Shown here one piece after another: positions 25,939 to 34,352 of a DNA stretch of 64,000 nt. Source of the stretch: JADJYF01 sp965278995 (GTDB lineage Bacteria > Pseudomonadota > Gammaproteobacteria > Ga0077536); contig OZ257136.1 in assembly GCA_965278995.1 (NCBI GenBank), positions 5,332,001 to 5,396,000 of the forward strand, read 5' to 3'. A program made the translations under genes and the position numbers. Below the pieces are notes generated by a model, which was not told the DNA's origin, made no database searches, and worked only from the letters and a program-made list of their open reading frames with translations. Position 1 is the first letter of the stretch. Every line of letters begins with the position of its first letter.

Positions 25939-27566
25939 GCGTGGTCGGTTCGAGCTCCTATACGGCTTCCGTGAAGTCCGGCGAGCAACTGGGCGCTGAC
26001 GTCCATGCCGATCGCATCCTGATCCTCGATTTCGGCGCGCAGTACACGCAGCTCATCGCGCGCCGCGTGCGCGAAGCGCAGGTCTATTGCGAGATCCGGC
26101 CTTTCGACAGCAGTGCGCAGGCGATACGCGATTTCGCTCCGCGCGGCATCATTCTTTCGGGTGGCCCTGAATCGGTGAACGCGAACGCCGAATTCCGTGC
26201 ACCCGATGTCGTCTTCGAACTTGGTGTGCCGGTGCTCGGCATTTGCTACGGCATGCAGACCATGGCGGCGCAGCTGGGTGGCCGCGTCGAGCGCGCGTCG
26301 GCGCGCGAGTTTGGTTATGCACGAGTCCGCGCTCGCGGTCATTCGCGATTGCTGCGCGACATCCAGGACGAAGTGAATTCCGAAGGTCATGGGCTGCTCG
26401 ATGTATGGATGAGCCATGGCGATCACGTCACCGAGTTGCCCGCGGGTTTCAAGATCATCGCTTCCACGACCAGTGCGCCGATCGCCGGCATGGCCGACGA
26501 GGCGCGCGGACTTTACGGTGTGCAGTTCCATCCCGAGGTCACGCACACCGTGCAGGGGCAGGCCATCCTGGGCCGCTTTGTCCACGAGATCTGCGGCTGT
26601 GCATCGCTGTGGAATCCGGCGAGCATCATTGCCGACAGCATCGCCCGCGTGCGCGAGATGGTCGGCAACGACCGTGTGTTGCTCGGATTGTCCGGCGGCG
26701 TCGATTCCTCGGTCGTTGCCGCACTGCTGCATGAAGCGATTGGGCCTCAGCTCACTTGCGTGTTCGTCGACAATGGTCTGTTGCGCCTGAACGAGGCGGC
26801 CGAAGTCATGGCGACGTTTGCTGCCAATATGGGCATCGACGTGCGCCACGTCGACGCCGGCGAGCAGTTCCTCGGCGCGCTTGCTGGCGTGGCGGACCCG
26901 GAAGAGAAGCGCAAGATCATCGGTCGGTGTTTCATCGACGTGTTCGAGGCCGAGGCCAACAGTCTGTCGGATGTCGTCTGGCTGGCGCAGGGCACGATCT
27001 ATCCCGACGTCATCGAATCTGCCGGTGCCGCAAGCGGCAAGGCGCACGTGATCAAGTCGCATCACAACGTCGGCGGACTGCCTGCACACATGCGTCTGAA
27101 ACTGGTCGAACCGCTGCGCGAATTATTCAAGGACGAGGTGCGCAAAGTCGGCATTGCGCTCGGCCTGCCGCCGGCCATGGTCTATCGCCATCCGTTTCCC
27201 GGCCCCGGACTCGGCGTGCGCATTCTCGGCGAAGTGCGCCAGGAATATACCGATATCCTCCGCCGGGCAGATGCCATCTTCATCGAGGAACTGCGCCGGC
27301 ATAATCTCTATGACAAAGTCAGCCAGGCCTTCGCCGTCTTTCTGCCCGTGCGCTCAGTCGGTGTGCAGGGCGACGCCCGCAGTTACGAATACGTGATCGC
27401 GCTGCGCGCCGTCGAAACCGTTGACTTCATGACCGCCCACTGGGCACACCTGCCTTACGACTTCCTCGATCTCTGCTCACGACGAATCATCAACGAAATC
27501 GACGGTGTCTCGCGCGTCGCTTACGACATCTCAGGGAAGCCGCCGGCGACGATTGAGTGGGAGTGA
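25935..27566 (+). CDS. guaA: GMP synthase (glutamine-hydrolysing)
   Basis: Up to 543 residues. The glutamine amidotransferase domain has the nucleophile Cys in GICYGMQ and the His-Glu pair in QFHPEVTHT. The ATP pyrophosphatase domain has the P-loop GLSGGVDSSV, and a C-terminal dimerisation domain ends in TIEWE. It makes GMP from XMP. The upstream end is ambiguous: TTG at 25935 overlaps the guaB stop, and GTG codons at 25941 and 25971 are in frame. The conserved core begins only at DRILILDFGAQYTQ, so a shorter protein of ~531 residues is possible. Confidence 0.96.
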   Translation: MSVVGSSSYTASVKSGEQLGADVHADRILILDFGAQYTQLIARRVREAQVYCEIRPFDSSAQAIRDFAPRGIILSGGPESVNANAEFRAPDVVFELGVPVLGICYGMQTMAAQLGGRVERASAREFGYARVRARGHSRLLRDIQDEVNSEGHGLLDVWMSHGDHVTELPAGFKIIASTTSAPIAGMADEARGLYGVQFHPEVTHTVQGQAILGRFVHEICGCASLWNPASIIADSIARVREMVGNDRVLLGLSGGVDSSVVAALLHEAIGPQLTCVFVDNGLLRLNEAAEVMATFAANMGIDVRHVDAGEQFLGALAGVADPEEKRKIIGRCFIDVFEAEANSLSDVVWLAQGTIYPDVIESAGAASGKAHVIKSHHNVGGLPAHMRLKLVEPLRELFKDEVRKVGIALGLPPAMVYRHPFPGPGLGVRILGEVRQEYTDILRRADAIFIEELRRHNLYDKVSQAFAVFLPVRSVGVQGDARSYEYVIALRAVETVDFMTAHWAHLPYDFLDLCSRRIINEIDGVSRVAYDISGKPPATIEWE

Positions 27567-27633
27567 GTAAGTGGTTTCGCGGAAGGTCATAGAGTCCGGA
27601 GTGACGTGGATGCTGGTGCCCGTGACTCAGGTC

Positions 27634-28566
27634 TTAAGATCGATCTAGTAGAGTCAGAATAGCGGCAAGGCATGCGTAATCGGCCGCGCGTTTCGCTGCT
27701 GAGCGTTGACCGAGGTTCGTCATCTTGCGACGCACGCCAGGCAAGTAAACGGCATGTGGCAGTCCGATAAGACTGAAGTCCGGCGCTTCGCGCTCGACGG
27801 ATTCCAGGAACGCGCGCGACGGTGCGTCGAGCAGTTCTGATATTCGCTGTAGTAGACGGGCGCGCGCATCCATTAGATTCGTCGCAGTCACGGGCGCCGC
27901 GGTCATGCCTTGGAAGTGGGCCCCGAAGAGCTGCTCGAAGTCGCGTGGCTCCTGCGGTGCCAGCATTTCCGCTGCCGGCTTTGGGCTGCAGGTGAGATAG
28001 ACGAGGAACGTTCGCCACAGTCGTTCATCGAGGCGCTCTTCATCCAGCAGCGGTTGTATGTCGAATAGGTCGCGAGGATGCTGACGCGATAAAGCTGCAG
28101 AGAGCTTGCCCGCATAGAGATCCGCGAAGTCGAGCACCTGCATCTCGGCGAATCCGAAGTTCTGCTCCACGCCTGGGCGTACGCGCATTGTCCGAACGGG
28201 GTGGACAGTGCCCCGCATCACCGGAGTCGTCTCGATCTGCACGCGCGAGCGGTTGCGGCTTGCGATCAGGCGATGGACACCCGTCGCTTCGGTTCCGCTG
28301 GTCTGTACCTGCAGCCGCAACGGTCCGGAGCGTAGTTGCTCGCCGATGGCTTCCAGCGCCGCGGTGATGTCGCGCACATCGCTCGCGAAATCACCGACGG
28401 CTAGCCAGGTCAGATCGATGTCGACGGAGAGGCGCGGTAGATCGTGCTCGAAGAGGTTGATCGCCGTTCCGCCCTTCAGCGCGAAGCGCCTCTCTTCGGC
28501 CAACGTCGGCAGAATCTCGACCAGCAGCTTCACGCGCTCGGTGTAGCGGTTATCCCAGCTGTTCAT
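27634..28566 (-). CDS. AbiEii-type nucleotidyltransferase toxin
   Basis: A 310-residue protein of the AbiEii/AbiGii family, the toxin of type IV AbiE toxin-antitoxin and phage-abortive systems. The nucleotidyltransferase fold is marked by ALKGGTAINLFEHDLPR (29-45) and the catalytic pair SVDIDLTW with D49 and D51. Its 5' end overlaps the antitoxin gene by 17 bp, the usual antitoxin-first order. It interrupts the common guaA-tadA neighbourhood, suggesting acquisition. It looks intact. Confidence 0.9.
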   Translation of the reverse strand: MNSWDNRYTERVKLLVEILPTLAEERRFALKGGTAINLFEHDLPRLSVDIDLTWLAVGDFASDVRDITAALEAIGEQLRSGPLRLQVQTSGTEATGVHRLIASRNRSRVQIETTPVMRGTVHPVRTMRVRPGVEQNFGFAEMQVLDFADLYAGKLSAALSRQHPRDLFDIQPLLDEERLDERLWRTFLVYLTCSPKPAAEMLAPQEPRDFEQLFGAHFQGMTAAPVTATNLMDARARLLQRISELLDAPSRAFLESVEREAPDFSLIGLPHAVYLPGVRRKMTNLGQRSAAKRAADYACLAAILTLLDRS

Positions 28567-29371
28567 CGAGATCGGCGGGCAGCACTATTTGATACTTGGC
28601 GTTTAGTTTGCCGCCCGGGACGAGGACGCGCTTACCGCTACCGAGATCCACGTCCTGCAAGCCGACATGCGCAAGCCACGCGTGGCGATTCCGATCGGCG
28701 AGAGCGAGGAACAGCCGCTTTGCCTTGATGCTTCCGCAGTGCTGCAGCAACGCGCTGACGAGTTGCGGCCGGAGCGTGGAGAGTCCCTGCATCAGGGCAT
28801 TCACTTCGTGCACCAGCGCGCTGTCTGGTTTCTCGTCGCACAGTTCGAGTATTGCCCGCTCGGGAGTGGAGAGCACGACGCCTGCCGCGCTCGTGTCCTC
28901 CGACGTGCGTTCAAGCCCCTGTGCATTCAAGGTTCCATCGAGCGTATCGGCGCCGAAAGACAGCGGTGGCCAGTCAAACGGTCCCTTGCCGCATGCCTGC
29001 ACGCGCTCACGGAGCGGCAGCTTGCTTGCCCAGGCCGGCAGCTTTGCCGGGCCATACAAGGTCAGGCTCGCCGACTCGCCAAGGCGCAGGTAGTGCTCAT
29101 GGCCCTGGCGGGCCAGCGCGAATCGGCCGCCGACGTGGAGGGGCAGCTGTTCCAGTCGCTGCAGGGTTCGCAGGAGCCCTTCCCAAGTCGTTTTGCCGCT
29201 CTTGCGGAGGTAGACCCCGCGCGCGGGTGACTGTAGCCAGCCGCTCGTGATGTAGCGGGCGACCAGGTTACTAGGGTATCCATGGGCGCGCAGCCACCGG
29301 CTGGAGACCAGGGTCGTGTCGCCCAGGGTCTCCAGAAGCCAGTTTAGCTTTTTGTTCTTTGATTCACCCAT
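28550..29371 (-). CDS. AbiEi-type antitoxin and transcriptional autorepressor
   Basis: 273 residues from the ATG at 29371. The N-terminal winged helix spans about 5-55 (LNWLLETLGDTTLVSSRWL, then YITSGWLQSPARGVYLRK). A large AbiEi antitoxin domain extends to LPADLDEQLG. In AbiE systems this protein represses its own operon by binding inverted repeats upstream. A perfect palindrome lies at 29432-29452. Longer in-frame starts up to 29497 would run through the palindrome and the AT-rich promoter zone, so they are rejected. It is cotranscribed with the toxin. Confidence 0.85.
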   Translation of the reverse strand: MGESKNKKLNWLLETLGDTTLVSSRWLRAHGYPSNLVARYITSGWLQSPARGVYLRKSGKTTWEGLLRTLQRLEQLPLHVGGRFALARQGHEHYLRLGESASLTLYGPAKLPAWASKLPLRERVQACGKGPFDWPPLSFGADTLDGTLNAQGLERTSEDTSAAGVVLSTPERAILELCDEKPDSALVHEVNALMQGLSTLRPQLVSALLQHCGSIKAKRLFLALADRNRHAWLAHVGLQDVDLGSGKRVLVPGGKLNAKYQIVLPADLDEQLG

Positions 29372-29431
29372 GGTGACTAAAGTAGAAATTCTATAAACCA
29401 TTGGCAAGCCAAGGTATATGAAAGATTCTTC

Positions 29432-29452
29432 ATAGTCACTATTAGTGACTAT
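29432..29452. promoter_or_regulatory. Palindromic operator candidate of the AbiE operon
   Basis: The arms ATAGTCACTA and TAGTGACTAT are perfect reverse complements around a single T, giving 10 bp per arm. A further half-site GTGACTA lies at 29373-29379 next to the antitoxin start. The AT-rich stretch between them, with TATAGA near 29390, is the likely promoter. The arrangement of two upstream sites matches autoregulation known for AbiEi antitoxins. Confidence 0.65.
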
Positions 29453-29497
29453 TTCGCGCAGTATCCGACCCAGGAGGCAGGCATGGCGCAAATTCAT

Positions 29498-29705
29498 CCC
29501 GCCCTGGGCGCATCGGCCCGGATGACCTCGAAAGTGGTGTCCTTCCCACTGATTGCCGGCCTACTGCTGAAACCAGAGTGGGCGTGAGTCGGCGCTCTTT
29601 GAAGCCTATGGACACGTCGATGCCCCTCTCGGTGGGGGCAGAGGCTGCCACCGGCGAGATTGCGACGCGCAGCCGACGCTGACCTGCTCAGTATGACTGC
29701 CACGC
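29498..29705. other. Intergenic stretch between abiE and the 5-FCL gene, no convincing gene
   Basis: The plus strand has AGGAGG followed by an ATG at 29483 opening a 34-codon frame that ends at 29587. The minus strand has a 69-codon frame overlapping it. Neither resembles a family I know. The composition is unlike the neighbouring genes, and the stretch is adjacent to the acquired AbiE pair, so it may be junction or repeat-derived sequence. Confidence 0.4.
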
Positions 29706-30419
29706 TTACTCTAATTCCTGCCCATAGCAGGGCGATGAGGCATAAGGTCTGAGTTCGTCGTCCTCGCATGACCGCTGTCGCCTGTCGACAGCCATTGCCT
29801 CGGCGAGACGCGCGGCTCCACCCTCCAAATTAAGACCGGTCGCTTCGACCACGTAGATGCCCAATTCAGTCACGATGAAATCCATCGCGATGTCGTAGCT
29901 TTGCGGTTCGATGCTGTCGAGGCGGGCCAGTTCAAAGGCGATACCGACTTTGACTGGCGCCACCGGCATCGCGGCCAAGGTGCGATCGAAATAACCGCCG
30001 CCATAGCCGAGCCGGTAACCCCTGGCGTCGAAGCCGACTGGCGGCATCAATACGAGCTGTGGCGTGACTGCCGGCGTGCCGTCAGGTTCGGGCAGATTGA
30101 ACGCGCCACGGCGCCAGGGTGCGCCCGGCCACCAGGCTCTGAACTCCATCGGCTGCCCGCGTTCGACGACGACCGGGAGCGCAATCGTTGCGCCGCCCAT
30201 GCGCCATTGGTCGGTCAGCGGGCGCAGATCTGGCTCACCGCGGAACGGCGAGTAGCTGCCGATCGTGAGTGTGTGCGGCGCTGGCAACGCAGCATGCAGG
30301 TGAGCAACGATTTGCGCAGTCCAGCGGTCCCTGTCGGCCACGCTTGCCGCCTGGCGGCGCGCCAGCATGTCGGTGCGAAGCTGGCGTCGCCAGTCGTCCA
30401 GTGTGGTCTGCTCTGTCAT
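29706..30419 (-). CDS. ygfA: 5-formyltetrahydrofolate cyclo-ligase family protein
   Basis: 237 residues from the ATG at 30419. A longer frame to 30479 is possible but is not needed. It converts 5-formyl-THF to 5,10-methenyl-THF with ATP. The signature GYGGGYFDRTL (~147-157) and the preceding LVLMPPVGFDARGYRLG match the family, as does the FRGEPDLRPL region. The C-terminal ~45 residues (EGGAARLAEAMAVDRRQR and on) are an unusual extension beyond the conserved fold. In many proteobacteria the 6S RNA gene precedes this gene. I could not recognise it here. Confidence 0.9.
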   Translation of the reverse strand: MTEQTTLDDWRRQLRTDMLARRQAASVADRDRWTAQIVAHLHAALPAPHTLTIGSYSPFRGEPDLRPLTDQWRMGGATIALPVVVERGQPMEFRAWWPGAPWRRGAFNLPEPDGTPAVTPQLVLMPPVGFDARGYRLGYGGGYFDRTLAAMPVAPVKVGIAFELARLDSIEPQSYDIAMDFIVTELGIYVVEATGLNLEGGAARLAEAMAVDRRQRSCEDDELRPYASSPCYGQELE

Positions 30420-30613
30420 GTGAACGCACTCCTGCTTCGCCGCGGAGTGGGCGACAGCTGCCTGTTGTTCCGGCGCCATGAGACCATGAATGTTGCGAGG
30501 CTAGAAACGTTTTCGCGATGATCCGCGGCCCGCGTGACGATATCATCGGCAAGCTGGTCGGCGCCCATTGTCACCAGGGCCATTGTTACCAGGCAGTCAG
30601 GAGCTACGAAATC

Positions 30614-31111
30614 ATGCAGGCCGATGAGATATCCCTCAAGCTGAACGCCGTGCAGCGCAGTGGCCTGGATCCGAACACGATCTTTGTCGAGATCCTGGCT
30701 GGCCGCCTGCCTGCGTCATTCGTGCATCGCGATGATCTGGTTTCTGCGTTCATGGATATCCAGCCGGTGACCCCTGGCCATGTGCTGGTCGTACCGAATG
30801 TACGCGCGGCAACATTGGCCGAGCTGTCAGCGGAGACCGGCGCGCAGATGTTTCGCATCGGGCAGCGGGTAGCTGCCGCGCTGCGTCAGGCCGATATCGC
30901 CTGCGAAGGCGTCAATTTTTTTCTGGCCGACGGCGTCGCCGCGGGTCAATCGGTGTTTCATCTGCATCTGCATGTGTTTCCGCGCTATGCCGGCGACGAT
31001 TTCGCGTTCAAGCTGCCGGACCGTTATTACACGCCGCCGGCTCGTGAGGAGCTTGCGCGTATCGGTGGGCTGATCAGCGGTGCGTTGGGCCGCACTCCCG
31101 CAGATGGGTAA
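30614..31111 (+). CDS. HIT family (histidine triad) hydrolase
   Basis: 165 residues from the ATG at 30614, preceded by AGGAG 10 nt upstream. An in-frame start at 30518 would add 32 residues that the family lacks. The HIT motif is HLHLHVFPR at ~115-123, with an upstream FVEILAGRLPASFVHRDD. These are nucleotide hydrolases or transferases of the Hint/Fhit class acting on AMP-lysine or dinucleoside polyphosphates. tadA follows in an overlapping arrangement. Confidence 0.9.
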   Translation: MQADEISLKLNAVQRSGLDPNTIFVEILAGRLPASFVHRDDLVSAFMDIQPVTPGHVLVVPNVRAATLAELSAETGAQMFRIGQRVAAALRQADIACEGVNFFLADGVAAGQSVFHLHLHVFPRYAGDDFAFKLPDRYYTPPAREELARIGGLISGALGRTPADG

Positions 31112-31124
31112 AATGCGCATCGCG

Positions 31125-31610
31125 ATGTCCCCCGACCGATACACATTCGACGATGCGCACTGGATGCAGCGGGCACTCGCACTTGCTGTGCAGGCCGAAG
31201 CAATGGGCGAAGTACCGGTAGGCGCGCTGGTGGTGAGCGGCGAAACCGTGATCGGCGAAGGGTGGAATCAGTCAATCGTCGCGCACGACCCGACAGCACA
31301 TGCCGAAATCGTTGCGCTTCGCGCCGCTGCCGCCGAGCTGCGCAATTACCGCCTGCCGGGCACGACTTTATATGTGACGCTTGAGCCTTGTGCGATGTGC
31401 GCCGGCGCAATCGTTCAGGCACGGATCGCGCGAGTTGTCTTCGGAGCGCGCGACCCGCGTGCGGGTGCGGCAGGCAGCGTGTTCAATGTGCTCGATCACC
31501 CGCTGCTCAATCATCGTACGGACGTGCAGGGCGGCATCGAGGCATCAGCATGCAGCGACTTGTTGACCGCGTTTTTTCGCGCCCGACGAACAGCAACCTC
31601 GTCAATATGA
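31125..31610 (+). CDS. tadA: tRNA-specific adenosine-34 deaminase
   Basis: About 161 residues. The zinc site is complete: TAHAEIVALR with His and the catalytic Glu, then EPCAMCAGA with two Cys. It deaminates A34 of tRNA-Arg(ACG) to inosine. The start is uncertain: ATGs at 31104, 31113 and 31125 are in frame and overlap or abut the HIT gene end (31111). The stop TGA overlaps the ATG of the next gene as ATGA (31607-31610), showing coupling. Confidence 0.93.
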   Translation: MSPDRYTFDDAHWMQRALALAVQAEAMGEVPVGALVVSGETVIGEGWNQSIVAHDPTAHAEIVALRAAAAELRNYRLPGTTLYVTLEPCAMCAGAIVQARIARVVFGARDPRAGAAGSVFNVLDHPLLNHRTDVQGGIEASACSDLLTAFFRARRTATSSI

Positions 31611-32107
31611 GTAGTGGGCCTCAACAGCAGACTTTGGAAGCGCTGGCGCGCGAACTCGGTGAGCGCCTGCGTGAACGTGGCTGGCATGCGGCGACGGCCG
31701 AATCCTGCACGGGCGGTTGGATTGCGCAAGCCATAACGGCCATTGCCGGCAGCTCCGACTGGTTCGATGGCGGGCTCGTGACGTATTCCGATGCAGCCAA
31801 AACGGCGCTGCTCGGCGTCGATGCCATGATCATCGAGCGCCACGGCGCGGTCAGCGCGGAAACCGCAGCGGCGATGGCCGAGGGCGCGCGCCGATGCCTG
31901 CAGGTCGACCTGGCTGTCTCAGTCACCGGCATCGCTGGGCCCGGTGGCGGTTCACAGGAGAAGCCGGTAGGCACCGTCTGGTTCGGCTTTGCTGTCGGCG
32001 GCCGCGCGACATTGACCGTAACGCGTGTTTTTGCCGGTGATCGCCAGGCGGTTCGGGCGCAGAGCGTGGCTCTGGCGCTGCAGCAGATGATCGAACTGCT
32101 CACCTGA
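31607..32107 (+). CDS. pncC: Nicotinamide-nucleotide amidohydrolase PncC-type (CinA C-terminal domain)
   Basis: 166 residues from an ATG that overlaps the tadA stop. A longer frame opening at 31388 would overlap tadA by over 200 bp and is rejected. Family motifs: ATAESCTGGWIAQAITAIAG (~22-41), VTYSDAAKTALLGV and SVTGIAGPGGGS. It hydrolyses NMN to nicotinate mononucleotide in the pyridine nucleotide salvage cycle. In many gammaproteobacteria this gene precedes recA, as here. Confidence 0.94.
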   Translation: MSSGPQQQTLEALARELGERLRERGWHAATAESCTGGWIAQAITAIAGSSDWFDGGLVTYSDAAKTALLGVDAMIIERHGAVSAETAAAMAEGARRCLQVDLAVSVTGIAGPGGGSQEKPVGTVWFGFAVGGRATLTVTRVFAGDRQAVRAQSVALALQQMIELLT

Positions 32108-32111
32108 AGCG

Positions 32112-32627
32112 ATGCTGCGATTGTTTTATGCGTTGTGGCCTGCGCCAGACGTGCGCGAACGGCTCGAACTTGCGGCGTCGGCGCTGGCCATCCACGAAGG
32201 TCGCGCGGTCCGGGCCGAGAACCTGCATCTGACGCTGCTTTTTTTAGGTCAGGTTGAAGACGACCTGTGCAGCGCGCTCTGCGCCGAGCCGATGCCGGTT
32301 GCGGCTCCCCCCTTCACATTGGAAATTGCGGCGACAGGCTGGTGGCGCACGAGTCGGGTCGCATGGCTCGCACCGCTCGATTGTCCGGACCCGCTGACGG
32401 CCCTGGTCAGTGGTCTGCAAGCCACCGCTCGCGCGCACTCCATCGCTTTCGAAACCGCGCACTTCCGACCGCATGTGACGGTTGCGCGCGACGTGCGACG
32501 GGCACCGCGTGCAACCGGTAGCATCGCCGTGCAGTGGCCGGTCAACGAGTATGCGCTGGTCAGTTCGACGGCGGGATCCGCAGGTTCCAGCTACAGCTTA
32601 CTGGCGCGCTGGCCTCTGCCGACCTGA
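32112..32627 (+). CDS. thpR: RNA 2',3'-cyclic phosphodiesterase (2H family)
   Basis: 171 residues with the two HxTx motifs of the 2H phosphoesterase superfamily: HLTLLFLG at ~37-44 and HVTVAR at ~119-124. The N-terminus LRLFYALWP is typical of ThpR/LigT. It hydrolyses 2',3'-cyclic phosphates of RNA. It is 4 bp after pncC and is followed by the recA promoter region. Confidence 0.92.
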   Translation: MLRLFYALWPAPDVRERLELAASALAIHEGRAVRAENLHLTLLFLGQVEDDLCSALCAEPMPVAAPPFTLEIAATGWWRTSRVAWLAPLDCPDPLTALVSGLQATARAHSIAFETAHFRPHVTVARDVRRAPRATGSIAVQWPVNEYALVSSTAGSAGSSYSLLARWPLPT

Positions 32628-32764
32628 GCCTCAACACCGGCCGTCGGCGGCAGCTGATTGCGGTGCAGGAAGATGTCCCGGGTTCCAAGCTATTCAATGT
32701 CTTAGTCGAGTGGACGCCGCTGCGAGATCACGGTAGCTAACGGTCGCCATCGCCGCCTTGCGCC

Positions 32765-32793
32765 TTAAACGACCCCGGCAACTGTGCGATAAT
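32765..32793 (+). promoter_or_regulatory. Candidate sigma-70 promoter of recA
   Basis: TTAAAC at 32765-32770 and GATAAT at 32788-32793 are separated by 17 nt. I see no CTGT-N8-ACAG SOS box between 32740 and the recA start. A CTGT at 32782 lacks its mate. Confidence 0.5.
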
Positions 32794-32841
32794 CCGGGCT
32801 CCCACGCACTTACGGATCACATCATGAGAGGACAAGGCAAA

Positions 32842-33888
32842 ATGGACGACAACAAGCAAAAAGCGCTAGGAGCGGCGCTGTCCCAAATCGAAAAACAATT
32901 CGGCACCGGCTCGATCATGAAGCTCGGTGCCAGCGGTGCGCTGCCTGACATCCAGGTGGTTTCGACCGGTTGTCTCAGCCTCGATATCGCGCTCGGCGTC
33001 GGCGGTCTTCCGCGCGGCCGCGTGGTCGAGATTTTCGGCCCGGAATCATCGGGCAAAACGACTATCGCACTGCACGTCGTGGCCGAAGTACAGAAGCTAG
33101 GCGGCACCGCCGCATTTGTCGACGCCGAGCATGCACTCGATCCGCAATATGCCGAAAAGCTCGGTGTGAACATCTCCGACCTGCTGGTTTCGCAGCCCGA
33201 TACCGGCGAGCAGGCGCTCGAGATCACCGACATGCTGGTCCGATCGGGCGCCATCGACGTCATTGTCATCGACTCAGTCGCGGCGCTGGTGCCGAAAGCC
33301 GAAATCGAAGGGGAGATGGGCGATACGCACGTTGGCTTGCAGGCCCGGTTGATGTCGCAGGCGCTGCGTAAACTCACCGGTAATATCAAACGTTCCAATA
33401 CGCTGGTTATCTTCATCAATCAGATCCGCATGAAGATCGGCGTCATGTTCGGCAACCCGGAAACGACGACCGGCGGGAACGCGCTCAAGTTCTATGCCTC
33501 GGTTCGCCTGGATATCCGCCGTATCGGCTCGCTCAAGCGGGGCGAAGAGATTATCGGCAACGAAACCCGCATCAAGGTCGTCAAGAACAAAGTCGCACCG
33601 CCTTTCCGGCAGGCGACTTTCGACATTCTCTACAACGAGGGCGTCTCGCGCGAAAGCGAGATTATCGAACTCGGCGTCGAGCATGGTTTGGTCGACAAGA
33701 CCGGTGCCTGGTATGCCTACAAGGGCGATCGGCTGGGGCAAGGCAAAGAGAACGCGCGGCAGTTCCTCAAGGATAACCTGGCCATTGCTCAGGAACTCGA
33801 GGCGGCCATTCGTGTGATCGCTATCCCACGTTCGACAGGCGTCGCTGAAGAAGATACCGACGAGACCTCGTTGGAGGCTGAAGCCTGA
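32842..33888 (+). CDS. recA: Recombinase A
   Basis: 348 residues from the ATG at 32842. Walker A is GPESSGKTT (~67-75), and the loop regions and Walker B are typical (DVIVIDSVAALVP). The L2 region reads GNPETTTGGNALKFYAS. The C-terminus is acidic (EEDTDETSLEAEA). It catalyses strand exchange and activates LexA autocleavage. AAGG lies just upstream. In-frame starts at 32758 and 32824 would precede or cover the promoter and leader and are rejected. The recX reading frame begins at its stop codon. Confidence 0.99.
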   Translation: MDDNKQKALGAALSQIEKQFGTGSIMKLGASGALPDIQVVSTGCLSLDIALGVGGLPRGRVVEIFGPESSGKTTIALHVVAEVQKLGGTAAFVDAEHALDPQYAEKLGVNISDLLVSQPDTGEQALEITDMLVRSGAIDVIVIDSVAALVPKAEIEGEMGDTHVGLQARLMSQALRKLTGNIKRSNTLVIFINQIRMKIGVMFGNPETTTGGNALKFYASVRLDIRRIGSLKRGEEIIGNETRIKVVKNKVAPPFRQATFDILYNEGVSRESEIIELGVEHGLVDKTGAWYAYKGDRLGQGKENARQFLKDNLAIAQELEAAIRVIAIPRSTGVAEEDTDETSLEAEA

Positions 33889-34352
33889 GCGAGGAACGGG
33901 CCGAGCGCAGCGCGCGCGATCGCGCCATTGACGCGCTTGCCCGACGCGAACACAGCGCGCGCGAACTCGAGCAGAAGCTCGCGCGCAAAGGCCTGGCTGC
34001 TGACGCAATCAGCGAAGCTCTGGTCGACCTGGCAGCAGAAGGGCTGCAGGATGACAGTCGTTATGCCGAGGCTTATGCCAGAGCGCGGGCTGCTCGCGGA
34101 TATGGTCCGCGGCGCATAACGGCGGAATTGCGCGAGCGTGGAGTCGATGCCGCGCGTATTGCCATTGCGCTCGACCAGGACGAACTCGACTGGTACACAT
34201 TTGCCGTTGAAGTCCGGCGCAAGAAATTCGGCGGTTCGCCGAAAACCATGACAGAACGTGCGCGGCAGACGCGCTTCCTCGAATACCGTGGTTATCTCGG
34301 TGAACAGATTCGACATGCATTTGGACAAGCCGAAGACGATGAAGACATCTGA
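33885..34352 (+). CDS. recX: Regulatory protein RecX, with probable CTG start codon
   Basis: 155 residues of RecX helical repeats. ALARREHSARELEQKLARKG is the family N-terminal repeat, followed by GLQDDSRYAEAYARARAARG and the C-terminal KKFGG...RQTRFLEYRGY. RecX inhibits RecA filaments. The frame is closed by a TGA at 33879-33881. Between there and residue ~75 it contains no ATG, GTG or TTG. CTG at 33885 overlaps the recA stop, and GGAGG at 33873-33877 sits 7 nt before it, an ideal ribosome site. The start is therefore most likely CTG. Internal initiation at TTG 34128 would give only the last half. Confidence 0.85.
   Translation: MSEERAERSARDRAIDALARREHSARELEQKLARKGLAADAISEALVDLAAEGLQDDSRYAEAYARARAARGYGPRRITAELRERGVDAARIAIALDQDELDWYTFAVEVRRKKFGGSPKTMTERARQTRFLEYRGYLGEQIRHAFGQAEDDEDI

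Noticed and set aside
29483..29587. 34-codon frame preceded by AGGAGG upstream of abiE
   Set aside because: The ribosome site is good, but the peptide has no recognisable character and the stretch is probably junction DNA.
30420..30613. 6S RNA upstream of the 5-FCL gene
   Set aside because: This is the usual place, so I looked on the minus strand, but I could not see the long interrupted hairpin with a central bubble. A covariance search would be decisive.
32534..32740. 68-codon plus-strand frame between thpR and recA
   Set aside because: It starts inside thpR in another frame and has no recognisable domain. Its last part looks protein-like but is too short to support.
33274..34008. Minus-strand 244-codon frame over recA and the recX start
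   Set aside because: It is antisense to recA and recX, which have full family motifs. No family resemblance in the minus frame.
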